DNA of 64,000 nucleotides. Origin: Gordonia effusa NBRC 100432 (GTDB lineage Bacteria > Actinomycetota > Actinomycetes > Mycobacteriales > Mycobacteriaceae). A program made the position numbers and the translations under genes. Location: assembly GCF_000241305.1 (NCBI RefSeq), contig NZ_BAEH01000018.1, forward strand, positions 1-64,000, written 5' to 3'. The notes below the pieces were generated by a model. It did not search any database, was not told the origin of the DNA, and was given only the letters and a program-made list of their open reading frames with translations. The stretch's first letter is position 1, and each line of letters opens with the position of its first letter. Positions 33,681 through 41,352 of this stretch are shown here, piece by piece.

Positions 33681-34421
33681 TTACGACTCGCCGAGGGCGC
33701 GGTCCATCGACCAAATGAGAATCTCGGCGTCCGATGTCGCCTCGATCGGTTCGCCGCCGAGGTCGGTGCCGCGAATCGCGTCGCCGCCTTCCAGTCGAGC
33801 GCCGTCGAAGCTCACGCTTCCGCGCGTAACCATCGCCATCGTGAACCGGGTCGACGGGACGATGATCCGTTGCTTCTCGGTTGGGCGTGCGGCGTACATC
33901 GTCGCGTTCTTGTTGGCGATGCGGATGGCCGAGTCGATCGCGGGCGACCCCGAGGCGATAGCGATGAGTTCACCGTCAGTGAGGTCTCCGGTGACATCAG
34001 ACTGTGCGTAGGACGGTGCGCGACCGTAATCGTCGGGCATGACCCACATCTGGACGAACCGGACCGGTGTCTGTCCCGATTCCGGTCGCGACGACCAGGT
34101 GTCGTTGCGTTCTGAGTGTTCGACGCCGGTCCCCGCACTCATCCGCTGGGCGAGCCCGGGGTAGATGACGCCGGAATGTCCGACCGAATCTTGATGCACG
34201 AGTGAACCGTCGAGCACCCAGGTGAGAATTTCGGTTTCGCGATGCGGGTGGGTGTCAAAACCTTGTCCGGGCGCCACGGTTTCCTCGTTCACCGCGAGCA
34301 GGATGCCGAGGTGTGTGTTGTCGGGATCGTAGTGATCGCCGAAGGAAAAACTGTGCCGCGACCGCAACCATTTGGTCGCCGTGGTGGCGCGGTCACCGGA
34401 GTACTGAACTGCGTAGGTCAC
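33681..34421 (-). CDS. Pirin-family bicupin protein
   Basis: A 246-residue double-cupin. The N-terminal cupin contains the metal-site pattern GFDTHPHRETEILTWVLDGSLVHQDS (given here as the His-x-His...Glu...His arrangement near residues 52-77), followed by GTGVEHSERN, a pirin hallmark. The C-terminal cupin is less conserved (FTMAMVTRGSVSFDGARLEGGDAI). Bacterial pirins bind Fe or other metals and may act as quercetinases or redox sensors. The start is the GTG at 34421. Gene is divergent from the degenerate-PBP lipoprotein gene. Confidence 0.88.
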   Translation of the reverse strand: MTYAVQYSGDRATTATKWLRSRHSFSFGDHYDPDNTHLGILLAVNEETVAPGQGFDTHPHRETEILTWVLDGSLVHQDSVGHSGVIYPGLAQRMSAGTGVEHSERNDTWSSRPESGQTPVRFVQMWVMPDDYGRAPSYAQSDVTGDLTDGELIAIASGSPAIDSAIRIANKNATMYAARPTEKQRIIVPSTRFTMAMVTRGSVSFDGARLEGGDAIRGTDLGGEPIEATSDAEILIWSMDRALGES

Positions 34422-34526
34422 CTATGCATTGTCCCAGCGTGGGCGGTGAATATCCAATGCCGTCGAGGCCCGCGACACTTGGGCCACTTCGGTATCGCAG
34501 GTCACAATTCTCACTTCACTAACCGC

Positions 34527-34551
34527 AATGTGACCCTATTGTGACTACGTT
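34527..34551 (+). promoter_or_regulatory. Direct-repeat response-regulator-like site and -10 before the PBP-like gene
   Basis: On the minus strand TCACAAT, four bases, TCACATT form 7-bp direct repeats with 11-bp phasing (34544-34527). Mycobacterial PhoP sites are TCACAGC-N4-TCACAGC, so each repeat matches at five positions. A third TCACAAT lies at 34502-34508 on the plus strand. A TANNNT -10 element (TACGTT, 34546-34551) follows directly, placing the repeats where an activator would bind. Identification of the regulator is tentative. Confidence 0.4.
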
Positions 34552-34613
34552 GGTAGCAGATCGAGAGTGTTCTCGGTCGACAAGATGATGTGACACGAGT
34601 GAAGATTGTGATT

Positions 34614-36242
34614 ATGAAGATCTGGGTGACGCGCGCGCCATTGGCGTTGACCGCGGCGGTGGCGTGTGGTCTGGCGATAACGTCATGTGGAGCCCAGGAA
34701 TCGCCTACGAGTGTGACCGGTGTGGTCAATAATTTTGCCGGTGCGCTGTCGCGCCAGGATGCTTCTGCGGCCGCCGCCAGCACCACCGCACCGGGCCAGG
34801 CATCGGAGCTGTTGACCGGCACATTGAACGCGATGCACGCGCAGCGCATCGATATCTCGGTACACAAGCCGGTCGAATACAGCGACGGTACGGCGTCGTT
34901 CTCGCTGACGACTCGGTACACGTGGGCGAAAGATCGCACCTTCGAGACAAAGACTGCCGGTACCCTGCGCAAATTGTCGTCGGGCTGGAAGATTCAATGG
35001 GACCCGGCGCTGCTGTACACCGGGTTGACCAGGGATGCGCAACTGCGGGAAGTCCGGACCGATGCGACACCCGCGCCGTCGGTGCGCAGTGCCTCGGGCA
35101 AGAGCTTCATGGTTCTGCAGCCGGTCAACCAAATTGTCCTGGACCCGTCGAAGACTACGAATCTCAAAGCGTCGGTTGCCGGGCTGGTTCGTACGATCAA
35201 GCCGATCGCACCGCTGATCACCGCCGATGTCATCGACGGCATGGTCGCGAAAAATCCGGGGCAGCCGATCACCGCGGTTACCCTGCGGAACTCGGATATG
35301 GAAGTTCTGGCCGGCAATCCGGCGAAGGTCAATGGCGTCTCGGTGAACCGCACCGACATGCTGGTGATGGCCGACCGTCGTCTCAACTCGCCGCTGGAAG
35401 TAGGACTCACCAACTATTGGCAGGCAATTCGGGACGCGACGTCGGGCTGGCAGGTTCAGCTCGTGCAGCCCGGTCAGCGTCCGACCAAACTCGCCGGTGA
35501 ACAGGGACCGGCGGGCAAGAGCGTGCCGACGTCGATCAACCAGCAGGTGCAGCTCAGCCTCGGGGATGCGGCCGTCGAAGTCGCGCAGCCCGCGACGATC
35601 CTCGCCCTCGACGCCAACACCGGCGGCATCCTCGGCATGGCACAGAACGACGCCGCAGCCGCACGAGGCATCAACCTCGATCAAACCTACCCGGTGGGGA
35701 CCACGCTCAATCAGGTCTTCGCCGCTGTCCAGCGCATCGCGTCGGCACAGACCACCGACGAAACGCTGCTCGACCGACTCGGACTCGGAGTGAAATTCAC
35801 CGTTCCGGGAGCCGCCACACCGGCGAAAACCAACGGCATCGGCACAATCGATTTCAAGCCGTCGGACTTCAACGCTTCGATGCTCAACATGGGCGCTCTC
35901 GGCGTCGCGATGGCACGCAGTGCGAATAACTCGCCGTCATCGGTCGCTCCGTACGTGATCTCCGGAACTCCGACGAAGGTGTCAGACGGACAACTCGGTG
36001 CGCTCGACCCGGTGCTGAGCAAGCAGATTCTGGCAGCGATGGCGACCACGGCGAAGTCGGGCGATGCGAGCGACCTGCGGCGAGCGCAGGGCCTTAAGGC
36101 GCTGGTGGGTACCAACGGTCCGCAGGGGCCGGGGTGGTTTGTCGGAATCCAGGACCGCAAGGTGATCGTGATCTACACCGAGGGTGCGCAGTCGGGAACG
36201 GCCGCACTGCAGGTCGCGCAGAAGTACTTCACCATCAAATAG
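34614..36242 (+). CDS. Lipoprotein with NTF2-like and degenerate transpeptidase (PBP) domains
   Basis: A 542-residue exported protein (ATG 34614; an upstream GTG at 34590 is possible). The signal peptide ends in a lipobox, AITSC, so Cys26 should be lipidated. An NTF2-like MecA_N domain follows (about 35-150) and then a penicillin-binding-protein dimerisation and transpeptidase-like region, as in mycobacterial PBP-lipo (Rv2864c). The catalytic motifs are lost: the SxxK position reads YPVGTTLN (Thr363, Asn366), no SxN is evident, and the K-T-G segment reads VGTNGPQGPGWFVG. It is therefore probably a non-catalytic PBP homologue, perhaps a scaffold or sensor. It converges on DUF3054, overlapping by eight bases. 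Confidence 0.82.
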   Translation: MKIWVTRAPLALTAAVACGLAITSCGAQESPTSVTGVVNNFAGALSRQDASAAAASTTAPGQASELLTGTLNAMHAQRIDISVHKPVEYSDGTASFSLTTRYTWAKDRTFETKTAGTLRKLSSGWKIQWDPALLYTGLTRDAQLREVRTDATPAPSVRSASGKSFMVLQPVNQIVLDPSKTTNLKASVAGLVRTIKPIAPLITADVIDGMVAKNPGQPITAVTLRNSDMEVLAGNPAKVNGVSVNRTDMLVMADRRLNSPLEVGLTNYWQAIRDATSGWQVQLVQPGQRPTKLAGEQGPAGKSVPTSINQQVQLSLGDAAVEVAQPATILALDANTGGILGMAQNDAAAARGINLDQTYPVGTTLNQVFAAVQRIASAQTTDETLLDRLGLGVKFTVPGAATPAKTNGIGTIDFKPSDFNASMLNMGALGVAMARSANNSPSSVAPYVISGTPTKVSDGQLGALDPVLSKQILAAMATTAKSGDASDLRRAQGLKALVGTNGPQGPGWFVGIQDRKVIVIYTEGAQSGTAALQVAQKYFTIK

Positions 36243-36687
36243 TCGGGAGCGCTCCGCGCTGTCGAACTCGCACCAGCCGAAGGCCGATCCGCCAGCCGAG
36301 CAGGAACAGGCCCAAGGCGCAGGTCGCGACGATGATGAAGCTGACCTCGGTGCCCTGGTGCAGGATCCAGCGCAACATCATCCCGACCGCGACCGTCACA
36401 ATCCACACGACGATCCCGGTGGGCATCCGCTCCGGATGGAAATCGCTACGGAGCATCTCGCTCGATCGCACATGCGAGTACAGGTAGCAGATTGACCATC
36501 CCGCGGCCGCGCCGACGGCGAATGGCCACCACGACTGCAGAAAACTCAGCGGGTCGAATCCGTGATGATGGTTCACCCGGCCGATTGCCATGAAGACGGT
36601 TACCGCGATTAAGTCAGCGAACGCAGCAGCCAACAGTGGGAGCGTCGACTCCCCGTTGGCGGAGGGTGCGTTTCCGACTTTGGACAT
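36235..36687 (-). CDS. DUF3054 membrane protein
   Basis: A 150-residue protein with four hydrophobic helices. Family traits are AAFADLIAVTVFMAIGRVNHHHG in the first helix region, WPFAVGAAAGWSICYL in the second, then RMPTGIVVWIVTVAVGMMLRWILH and SFIIVATCALGLFLLGWR. DUF3054 proteins are small actinobacterial membrane proteins of unknown function. Its 3' end overlaps the lipoprotein gene by eight bases tail to tail. No terminator lies between them. Confidence 0.85.
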   Translation of the reverse strand: MSKVGNAPSANGESTLPLLAAAFADLIAVTVFMAIGRVNHHHGFDPLSFLQSWWPFAVGAAAGWSICYLYSHVRSSEMLRSDFHPERMPTGIVVWIVTVAVGMMLRWILHQGTEVSFIIVATCALGLFLLGWRIGLRLVRVRQRGALPTI

Positions 36688-36815
36688 GGTTGCGCCAGAA
36701 TAGCGTCTTTTGTGTGGTGAGTGGGCAGCCGGTCCGCCGGGACAGGCATATCGAGGACGTCGACAAGAGGTCGCGCAACTATTCGGCGACGGCGATGGAG
36801 AAATGAAAAATATCG

Positions 36816-36866
36816 TCCCCGTGGGTGTGGCCGAAGGGCAATATGCCCCCCGACACCCGTGAGGGG
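36816..36866. terminator. Two-tier hairpin downstream of the flippase-like gene
   Basis: CCCC and GGGTGT on the left pair with ACACCC and GGGG on the right (36817-36866, with a small internal loop), enclosing an inner hairpin GGGCA-ata-TGCCC (36836-36848). It lies ten bases past the stop of the minus-strand membrane-protein gene at 36876 and before the DUF3054 start. The inner hairpin core recurs at 17046 and 43344. The remaining bases of the 188-base gap show nothing else I can support. Confidence 0.55.
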
Positions 36867-36875
36867 GCCGGAAAT

Positions 36876-38000
36876 CTAGGCTGTCGCCGGTGGTGGCTCG
36901 TCGCCGTTGCGCCGGGGTGCATCGTCCGCTGCCAATTCGACGTCGATTGCCCTCTCGACAGCCTCAAGGTCGTCACTCGCTGTGTCGGGTTTTATGGTTC
37001 GGCGGAACATGATCAGGATGACGATCCAGCCGATGACCGCGATGAATACGTAACTGATCATGCGGTAAATGAGCACTGCGGTGATGGCATCAGCCGCGGG
37101 CATACCCGACGATGTCAACGCGGGCACCAATACCGCGTCGACCACGCCGATACCGCCGGGCAGAAGCGGAATCGCCGAACCGACCGCCTTTCCCGCGGCG
37201 TAGGCGACCATCAGGCCCGAAATACTCGGGTGTGCACCGATCGACCAGCAAGCGAACGCCAGACACGCGACGTCGGCGACCCAGTTGAACAGACTCCATC
37301 CGAACGAGATCGACGCATCGCGTTTGTTGAGTTTCACCGCGCGCAACTGCTCAAGGGTCTCGTGCAACTTGTCGACGCCGTGGTCGGCTGGCTTGTTCCG
37401 AATCTGGTTGACCCATCCGAGCGCCCGCGTGCCGCCGGACTGGACTGACTCCGGGTGAGTGGCGAGGTACTGCATGATCACCGCCACCGCGACGAAGCCG
37501 ACGATCGAGAAGATGATCGAGAATGGGCTGGTCTTGGCGCCGGCCATGATCGCGCCGCCGAGCCCGAGCACCGCGAGCCCGACGCCGGCGAGCAAACCCG
37601 ACATCACGACCTGCCAGGAGGCAACCACCGGTGAAGCGCCCCACTTTCGGGTCTCCCGATAGGTGAATGCGGGCGAAAGTACTTGGCCGCCAGGCATAGT
37701 CTGGCTGACCGAGTTGGCGGCGAGGATCACCGCGAGTGATTTCCACTGCTTGACCACCACACCCGCCGAGCGCAGCAGCGCACGCTGTACCTGCGCGAAA
37801 CTGTCCATCGACAGCAGGGAAGCGACGATGCAGGCGGCGATCCAGCCCCACTGCAATTCGCCGATACGCGCCCACGCGTCTTCCAGTTTCGGCCAGATGA
37901 GGACGGCCTCGACTGAGAGAACGGCCACGACCAAGGCGATCAAGATCCACCGAAGCCACCAAAGCCGGTGTCGCCGCGCGGCGCTCGGTGAATCAGACAT
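36876..38000 (-). CDS. Flippase-like / lysylphosphatidylglycerol synthase TM-domain protein (Rv0204c-like)
   Basis: A 374-residue polytopic protein of the UPF0104/AglD family with about eight helices. It begins RLWWLRWILIALVVAVLSVEAVLIW. Family motifs are SMDSFAQVQRALLRSAG, AANSVSQTMPGGQVLSPAFTYRETRKWG and AYAAGKAVGSAIPLLPGGIGVVDAVL. Only the transmembrane half of MprF-type proteins is present, with no aminoacyl-transferase domain, so lipid translocation or glycolipid export is the likely role. The ATG at 38000 is chosen; a frame extending to 38060 lacks support. Orientation opposite the AI-2E transporter matches the Rv0204c-Rv0205 order. Confidence 0.85.
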   Translation of the reverse strand: MSDSPSAARRHRLWWLRWILIALVVAVLSVEAVLIWPKLEDAWARIGELQWGWIAACIVASLLSMDSFAQVQRALLRSAGVVVKQWKSLAVILAANSVSQTMPGGQVLSPAFTYRETRKWGASPVVASWQVVMSGLLAGVGLAVLGLGGAIMAGAKTSPFSIIFSIVGFVAVAVIMQYLATHPESVQSGGTRALGWVNQIRNKPADHGVDKLHETLEQLRAVKLNKRDASISFGWSLFNWVADVACLAFACWSIGAHPSISGLMVAYAAGKAVGSAIPLLPGGIGVVDAVLVPALTSSGMPAADAITAVLIYRMISYVFIAVIGWIVILIMFRRTIKPDTASDDLEAVERAIDVELAADDAPRRNGDEPPPATA

Positions 38001-38107
38001 GGTGCTCACCATAGCGTTTGGTCGGGCGTGAACATTACCCCACAGTAGGTGTACACGCACTGCGTCGCGGCATTCTTATCGATGAACGCACCGCTACGCT
38101 TGGCTTT

Positions 38108-39394
38108 GTGTCAGACACCGGACTTGGGCCTTCGCAACCGCCACATGGGTTGGCTGGTCTGCGTGAAATCGACCGCGCGAAGGTTCATCCCCTGGTCAGG
38201 GCGACCGCGGAGTGGAGTTGGCGACTGCTGGTCATCGCCGCGGCCGGTGCGGTATTGGTCATGTTCTTCGATCGCTTCGAGACGGTCATTGTCCCGGTCG
38301 CGCTCGCGATTCTGGGCAGTGCGATGCTCGTGCCGATCGTCGATGCCCTGGATCGCGCCGGTTTGCCGCGCTCGCTGGCAGTCTTGCTGGCTCTTGTCGG
38401 CGCTATTGGAGCGCTCGCCGCCGTGATGACCTTCGTGGTGGAAGAGTTCATCAAAGGTGTTCCGGCGCTGGTTGATCAGGTCACCTCGACGGTCAACGAC
38501 GTCAGGAGATGGCTCATCGACGGTCCGCTGGGGCTCGAGGACAAGCAGGTGGGCAACGTCGGCAACGACTTCACCCAGTTCCTGCATAACAACCAAGACA
38601 AGGTGACCAGCGGAGCCTTGGCCACCGCGACCACCGCGTCGGAGATCGTGACTGGCGCGCTCTTGACCCTGTTTCTCGTCATCTTCTTCTTGTATGGCGG
38701 CGGCCAGATGTGGGAGTTCATGACGCGCGCCGTCCCCGTCGGCAGCAGGACAAAGGTACGGGTGGCCGGTGTCGCGGGATTCGGGACGCTCGTCGGCTAC
38801 GTTCGCGCGACGGTAGCTGTCGCCCTGGTCGACGCCGTCGGCATCGGTACCGGACTGGCGATTCTTAATGTGCCCCTTGCCCTTCCGCTTGCCTCACTGG
38901 TCTTCCTCGGCGCTTTCGTGCCGATTGTCGGGGCATTGGTGACCGGCTCATTGGCGGTGCTGGTCGCGCTGGTCACCAAGGGATGGATCGCGGCGGTCAT
39001 TTCGGCAGCCATCGTCGTCGGTGTGATGCAGCTGGAAAGTCATGTGCTACAACCATTTCTCCTCGGTCGCTCGGTGCGACTCCATCCGGTGGCCGTGGTT
39101 CTGGCCATCGCGGCCGGCCTGGTTTCGGCCGGAATTGTTGGTGGCCTGTTGGCCGTTCCGATAATCGCCTTCCTCAACACGGCGATCCGTAGTCTCTATG
39201 CCGATTCACGTTCGGACGGCGGGTCGGATGGTAAAGACCCCGATGCCGACCCAGCTGGATCAAGCGGCGAGAAGTCGGAGAAGAAGTCGAACGAGGTAAC
39301 CGGTAAGTCTTTGTCGGATAAGCGTATGTACGTCGCCGAGCCCGACGAACCGCAGTGGGACGAGTTCGGCGAGAATCCCGGCACGGCAACGTGA
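38108..39394 (+). CDS. AI-2E family transporter (Rv0205-like)
   Basis: A 428-residue membrane protein from the GTG at 38108 (VSDTGLGPSQPP); an earlier open frame starts inside the divergent promoter. Two helices (LLVIAAAGAVLVMFF and VIVPVALAILGSAMLVPIV) are followed by a large soluble segment, then several helices including FGTLVGYVRATVAVALVDAVGIGTGLAI and the family motif LVFLGAFVPIVGALVTG. The C-terminal HPVAVVLAIAAGLVSAGIVGGLLAVPIIAFLN is typical. The Lys/Glu/Ser-rich tail (about 50 residues) is cytoplasmic. Family members are proposed to export small molecules or act as Na+/H+ antiporters. It overlaps the next gene as GTGA, linking it to the two-component system. Confidence 0.9.
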   Translation: MSDTGLGPSQPPHGLAGLREIDRAKVHPLVRATAEWSWRLLVIAAAGAVLVMFFDRFETVIVPVALAILGSAMLVPIVDALDRAGLPRSLAVLLALVGAIGALAAVMTFVVEEFIKGVPALVDQVTSTVNDVRRWLIDGPLGLEDKQVGNVGNDFTQFLHNNQDKVTSGALATATTASEIVTGALLTLFLVIFFLYGGGQMWEFMTRAVPVGSRTKVRVAGVAGFGTLVGYVRATVAVALVDAVGIGTGLAILNVPLALPLASLVFLGAFVPIVGALVTGSLAVLVALVTKGWIAAVISAAIVVGVMQLESHVLQPFLLGRSVRLHPVAVVLAIAAGLVSAGIVGGLLAVPIIAFLNTAIRSLYADSRSDGGSDGKDPDADPAGSSGEKSEKKSNEVTGKSLSDKRMYVAEPDEPQWDEFGENPGTAT

Positions 39395-40599
39395 ATGCGG
39401 CTTTCGGAACGCGCGAGTCCGCCGTCGAAACTCGACGACGGCGTATCGCGGACGACGAGTCGGACCCGGTTGGCCCGCTGTGGAATGCGGCGCAGGTGTT
39501 CCGACTGCTATCGGTGCTCTACGCGCTTGGATTCCAGATCGCGATCAACGGCGACCTGCTGCACCCGGCGACTACCTGGGCACTCTTCGGTGGCCTGGTC
39601 TCGTCGTCGGTTCTGTTCGCCGTGGCCTACCTGGTGGGGTTCGGTCGCAACTGGTACTGGATTGTCACTGAGCTCGTAGTCACCTGTGCCCTGTTGATGT
39701 CTACCTGGCTAGTGGCCAGCGACGAGTGGGTTACCAACAATCAGACATGGCCCACGACCTTGTGGGCGACGAATGTGGTCATTTCGGCCGCGATCCTGGC
39801 GGGTCCGGTTGCCGGTGGGGTGTTTGCCGTGATTAGCGGCGGCACAAGCCTTTTCGTCAAGGGCACGGTGAGCTTCAACTTCGGTCGCAATGCGACACTG
39901 ATCGTTTTGCTGGCGGTCGGCGTAGTTGTCGGGCTCGCCGCGGTCAGCGCTCGTCGATCGCATCGCGCGCTGGTGGTCGCGATGAGACTGACTGCCGCGA
40001 CCGAAGAACGCGAGCGACTTTCTCGTGAAGTCCACGACAGTGTTTTGCAGGTGCTGGCGCTGATCGCCAAGCGAGGACGTGAAATAGGCGGCAGCACAGC
40101 CGAATTGGCCACGTTGGCCAGCGAACAGGAACGGACGCTGCGGCAGCTGTTGGCGGCGACCGAGATCGACTTGCCGGCCGAGGTCGTCGCGGCGGATCGG
40201 GCCGACCTGGGTGCGCTCATCAGAGCCCATGCGGCCGAACGGGTTTCGGTTAGTGCACCGCCCGACTCGGTCATCGTCGACGCGACGGTCGCGGCCGAAA
40301 TCGATGCGGCCGTGACGAATGTGCTCGACAATGTGGTCAAACACGCGGGCGAGCAGGCTCGTGCTTTTGTACTTGTGGAGAACCTAGGTGAGCAAGTGGT
40401 CGTCAGCATCCGCGACGACGGCGTCGGCATTCCCGAGGGACGGTTAGCGCAAGCGCAACGTCAGGGCCGACTGGGCGTCGCGCAATCCATTGTGAAACGT
40501 ATCGAAAGTCTTGGTGGCACTGCCGTTCTCGACTCTGGACCGGGAATCGGGACCGAATGGGAGCTCACCGTCCCACTGCAGGTAGATAGGAGAATGTAG
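39391..40599 (+). CDS. macS: MacS-like sensor histidine kinase
   Basis: A 402-residue NarL/DesK-type kinase starting at GTG 39391, which overlaps the transporter stop. The N-terminal half has six predicted helices (for example VFRLLSVLYALGFQIAI and GRNATLIVLLAVGVVVGLAAV). The HisKA_3 dimerisation segment contains the phospho-acceptor His215 in LSREVHDSVLQVLALI. The ATPase domain has an N box in AAVTNVLDNVVKHA and G boxes in IRDDGVGIPEG and QGRLGVAQSIVKRI. It pairs with the LuxR-type regulator whose start overlaps its stop by one base. In C. glutamicum MacRS influences antibiotic sensitivity and envelope traits; the signal is unknown. Confidence 0.88.
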   Translation: MNAAFGTRESAVETRRRRIADDESDPVGPLWNAAQVFRLLSVLYALGFQIAINGDLLHPATTWALFGGLVSSSVLFAVAYLVGFGRNWYWIVTELVVTCALLMSTWLVASDEWVTNNQTWPTTLWATNVVISAAILAGPVAGGVFAVISGGTSLFVKGTVSFNFGRNATLIVLLAVGVVVGLAAVSARRSHRALVVAMRLTAATEERERLSREVHDSVLQVLALIAKRGREIGGSTAELATLASEQERTLRQLLAATEIDLPAEVVAADRADLGALIRAHAAERVSVSAPPDSVIVDATVAAEIDAAVTNVLDNVVKHAGEQARAFVLVENLGEQVVVSIRDDGVGIPEGRLAQAQRQGRLGVAQSIVKRIESLGGTAVLDSGPGIGTEWELTVPLQVDRRM

Positions 40600-41264
40600 T
40601 GAGCGAAGACGCAGGATCGACTTTGCGGATCATGGTCGTCGACGACCATCCGATGTGGCGGGAAGGCGTGGCGCGAGACCTCGCTGACGAGGGCTTCGAG
40701 GTGGTCGCCACCGCCGACGGCGTTGCAGCGGCGGCACGCCGAGCACGCGCGGTCACTCCGGACGTGGTGCTGATGGATATGCAGCTTCCCGATGGGACCG
40801 GGGCGCAGGCAACTGCGGAAGTTATTGCGGTATCACCGAATTCGCGCATCCTGGTGCTATCGGCGTCCGATGAACGCGACGATGTACTGGAGGCGGTGAA
40901 AGCCGGTGCGATCGGCTATCTGGTGAAGTCGTCGTCGAGGGCGGAGTTGGTCGATGCGGTTCGGGCCACCGCCGCTGGGCAGGCGGTGTTCACTCCGGGG
41001 CTGGCCGGGTTGATCCTCGGTGAGTATCGGCGGATCGCCGCGGCGCCGGATGCCGGTCCACATGTTCCCGCGTTGACCGCACGCGAAACCGAGGTCCTAC
41101 GGTACGTCGCCAAGGGGCTCAGCTCCAAACAGATCGCGACCAAACTCACCCTCAGTCATCGCACCGTGGAGAATCACGTGCAGGCGACGCTGCGGAAGCT
41201 GCAACTCGGCAACCGCGTGGAGTTGACTCGCTACGCGATCGAACACGGCCTCGACGAGGAATGA
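40599..41264 (+). CDS. macR: NarL/FixJ-type response regulator (MacR-like)
   Basis: A 221-residue regulator. The receiver domain (about 10-130) shows the acidic pair in IMVVDDHPMW, phospho-acceptor Asp60 in VVLMDMQLPDG, and the switch Lys in GYLVKSSSRAEL. The C-terminal LuxR HTH (about 155-215) reads LTARETEVLRYVAKGLSSKQIATKL, then SHRTVENHVQATLRKL. The GTG start overlaps the kinase stop by one base, so expression is coupled and the proteins form a cognate pair. Targets are unknown; nearby envelope genes, including mmpL3, are candidates by position only. Confidence 0.92.
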   Translation: MSEDAGSTLRIMVVDDHPMWREGVARDLADEGFEVVATADGVAAAARRARAVTPDVVLMDMQLPDGTGAQATAEVIAVSPNSRILVLSASDERDDVLEAVKAGAIGYLVKSSSRAELVDAVRATAAGQAVFTPGLAGLILGEYRRIAAAPDAGPHVPALTARETEVLRYVAKGLSSKQIATKLTLSHRTVENHVQATLRKLQLGNRVELTRYAIEHGLDEE

Positions 41265-41352
41265 GTTTCCGCAGGTCATTTCGGTAATTACCCAGCGGAT
41301 ATAGGTAGAGTTACGCACTCGCGGACGAATCCGGTCATGCGACCGTGGAGCA

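Noticed and set aside
34683..35684. 333-codon minus-strand frame antisense to the pseudo-PBP lipoprotein gene
   Set aside because: Composition typical of an antisense shadow; the plus-strand protein has a lipobox and domain architecture.
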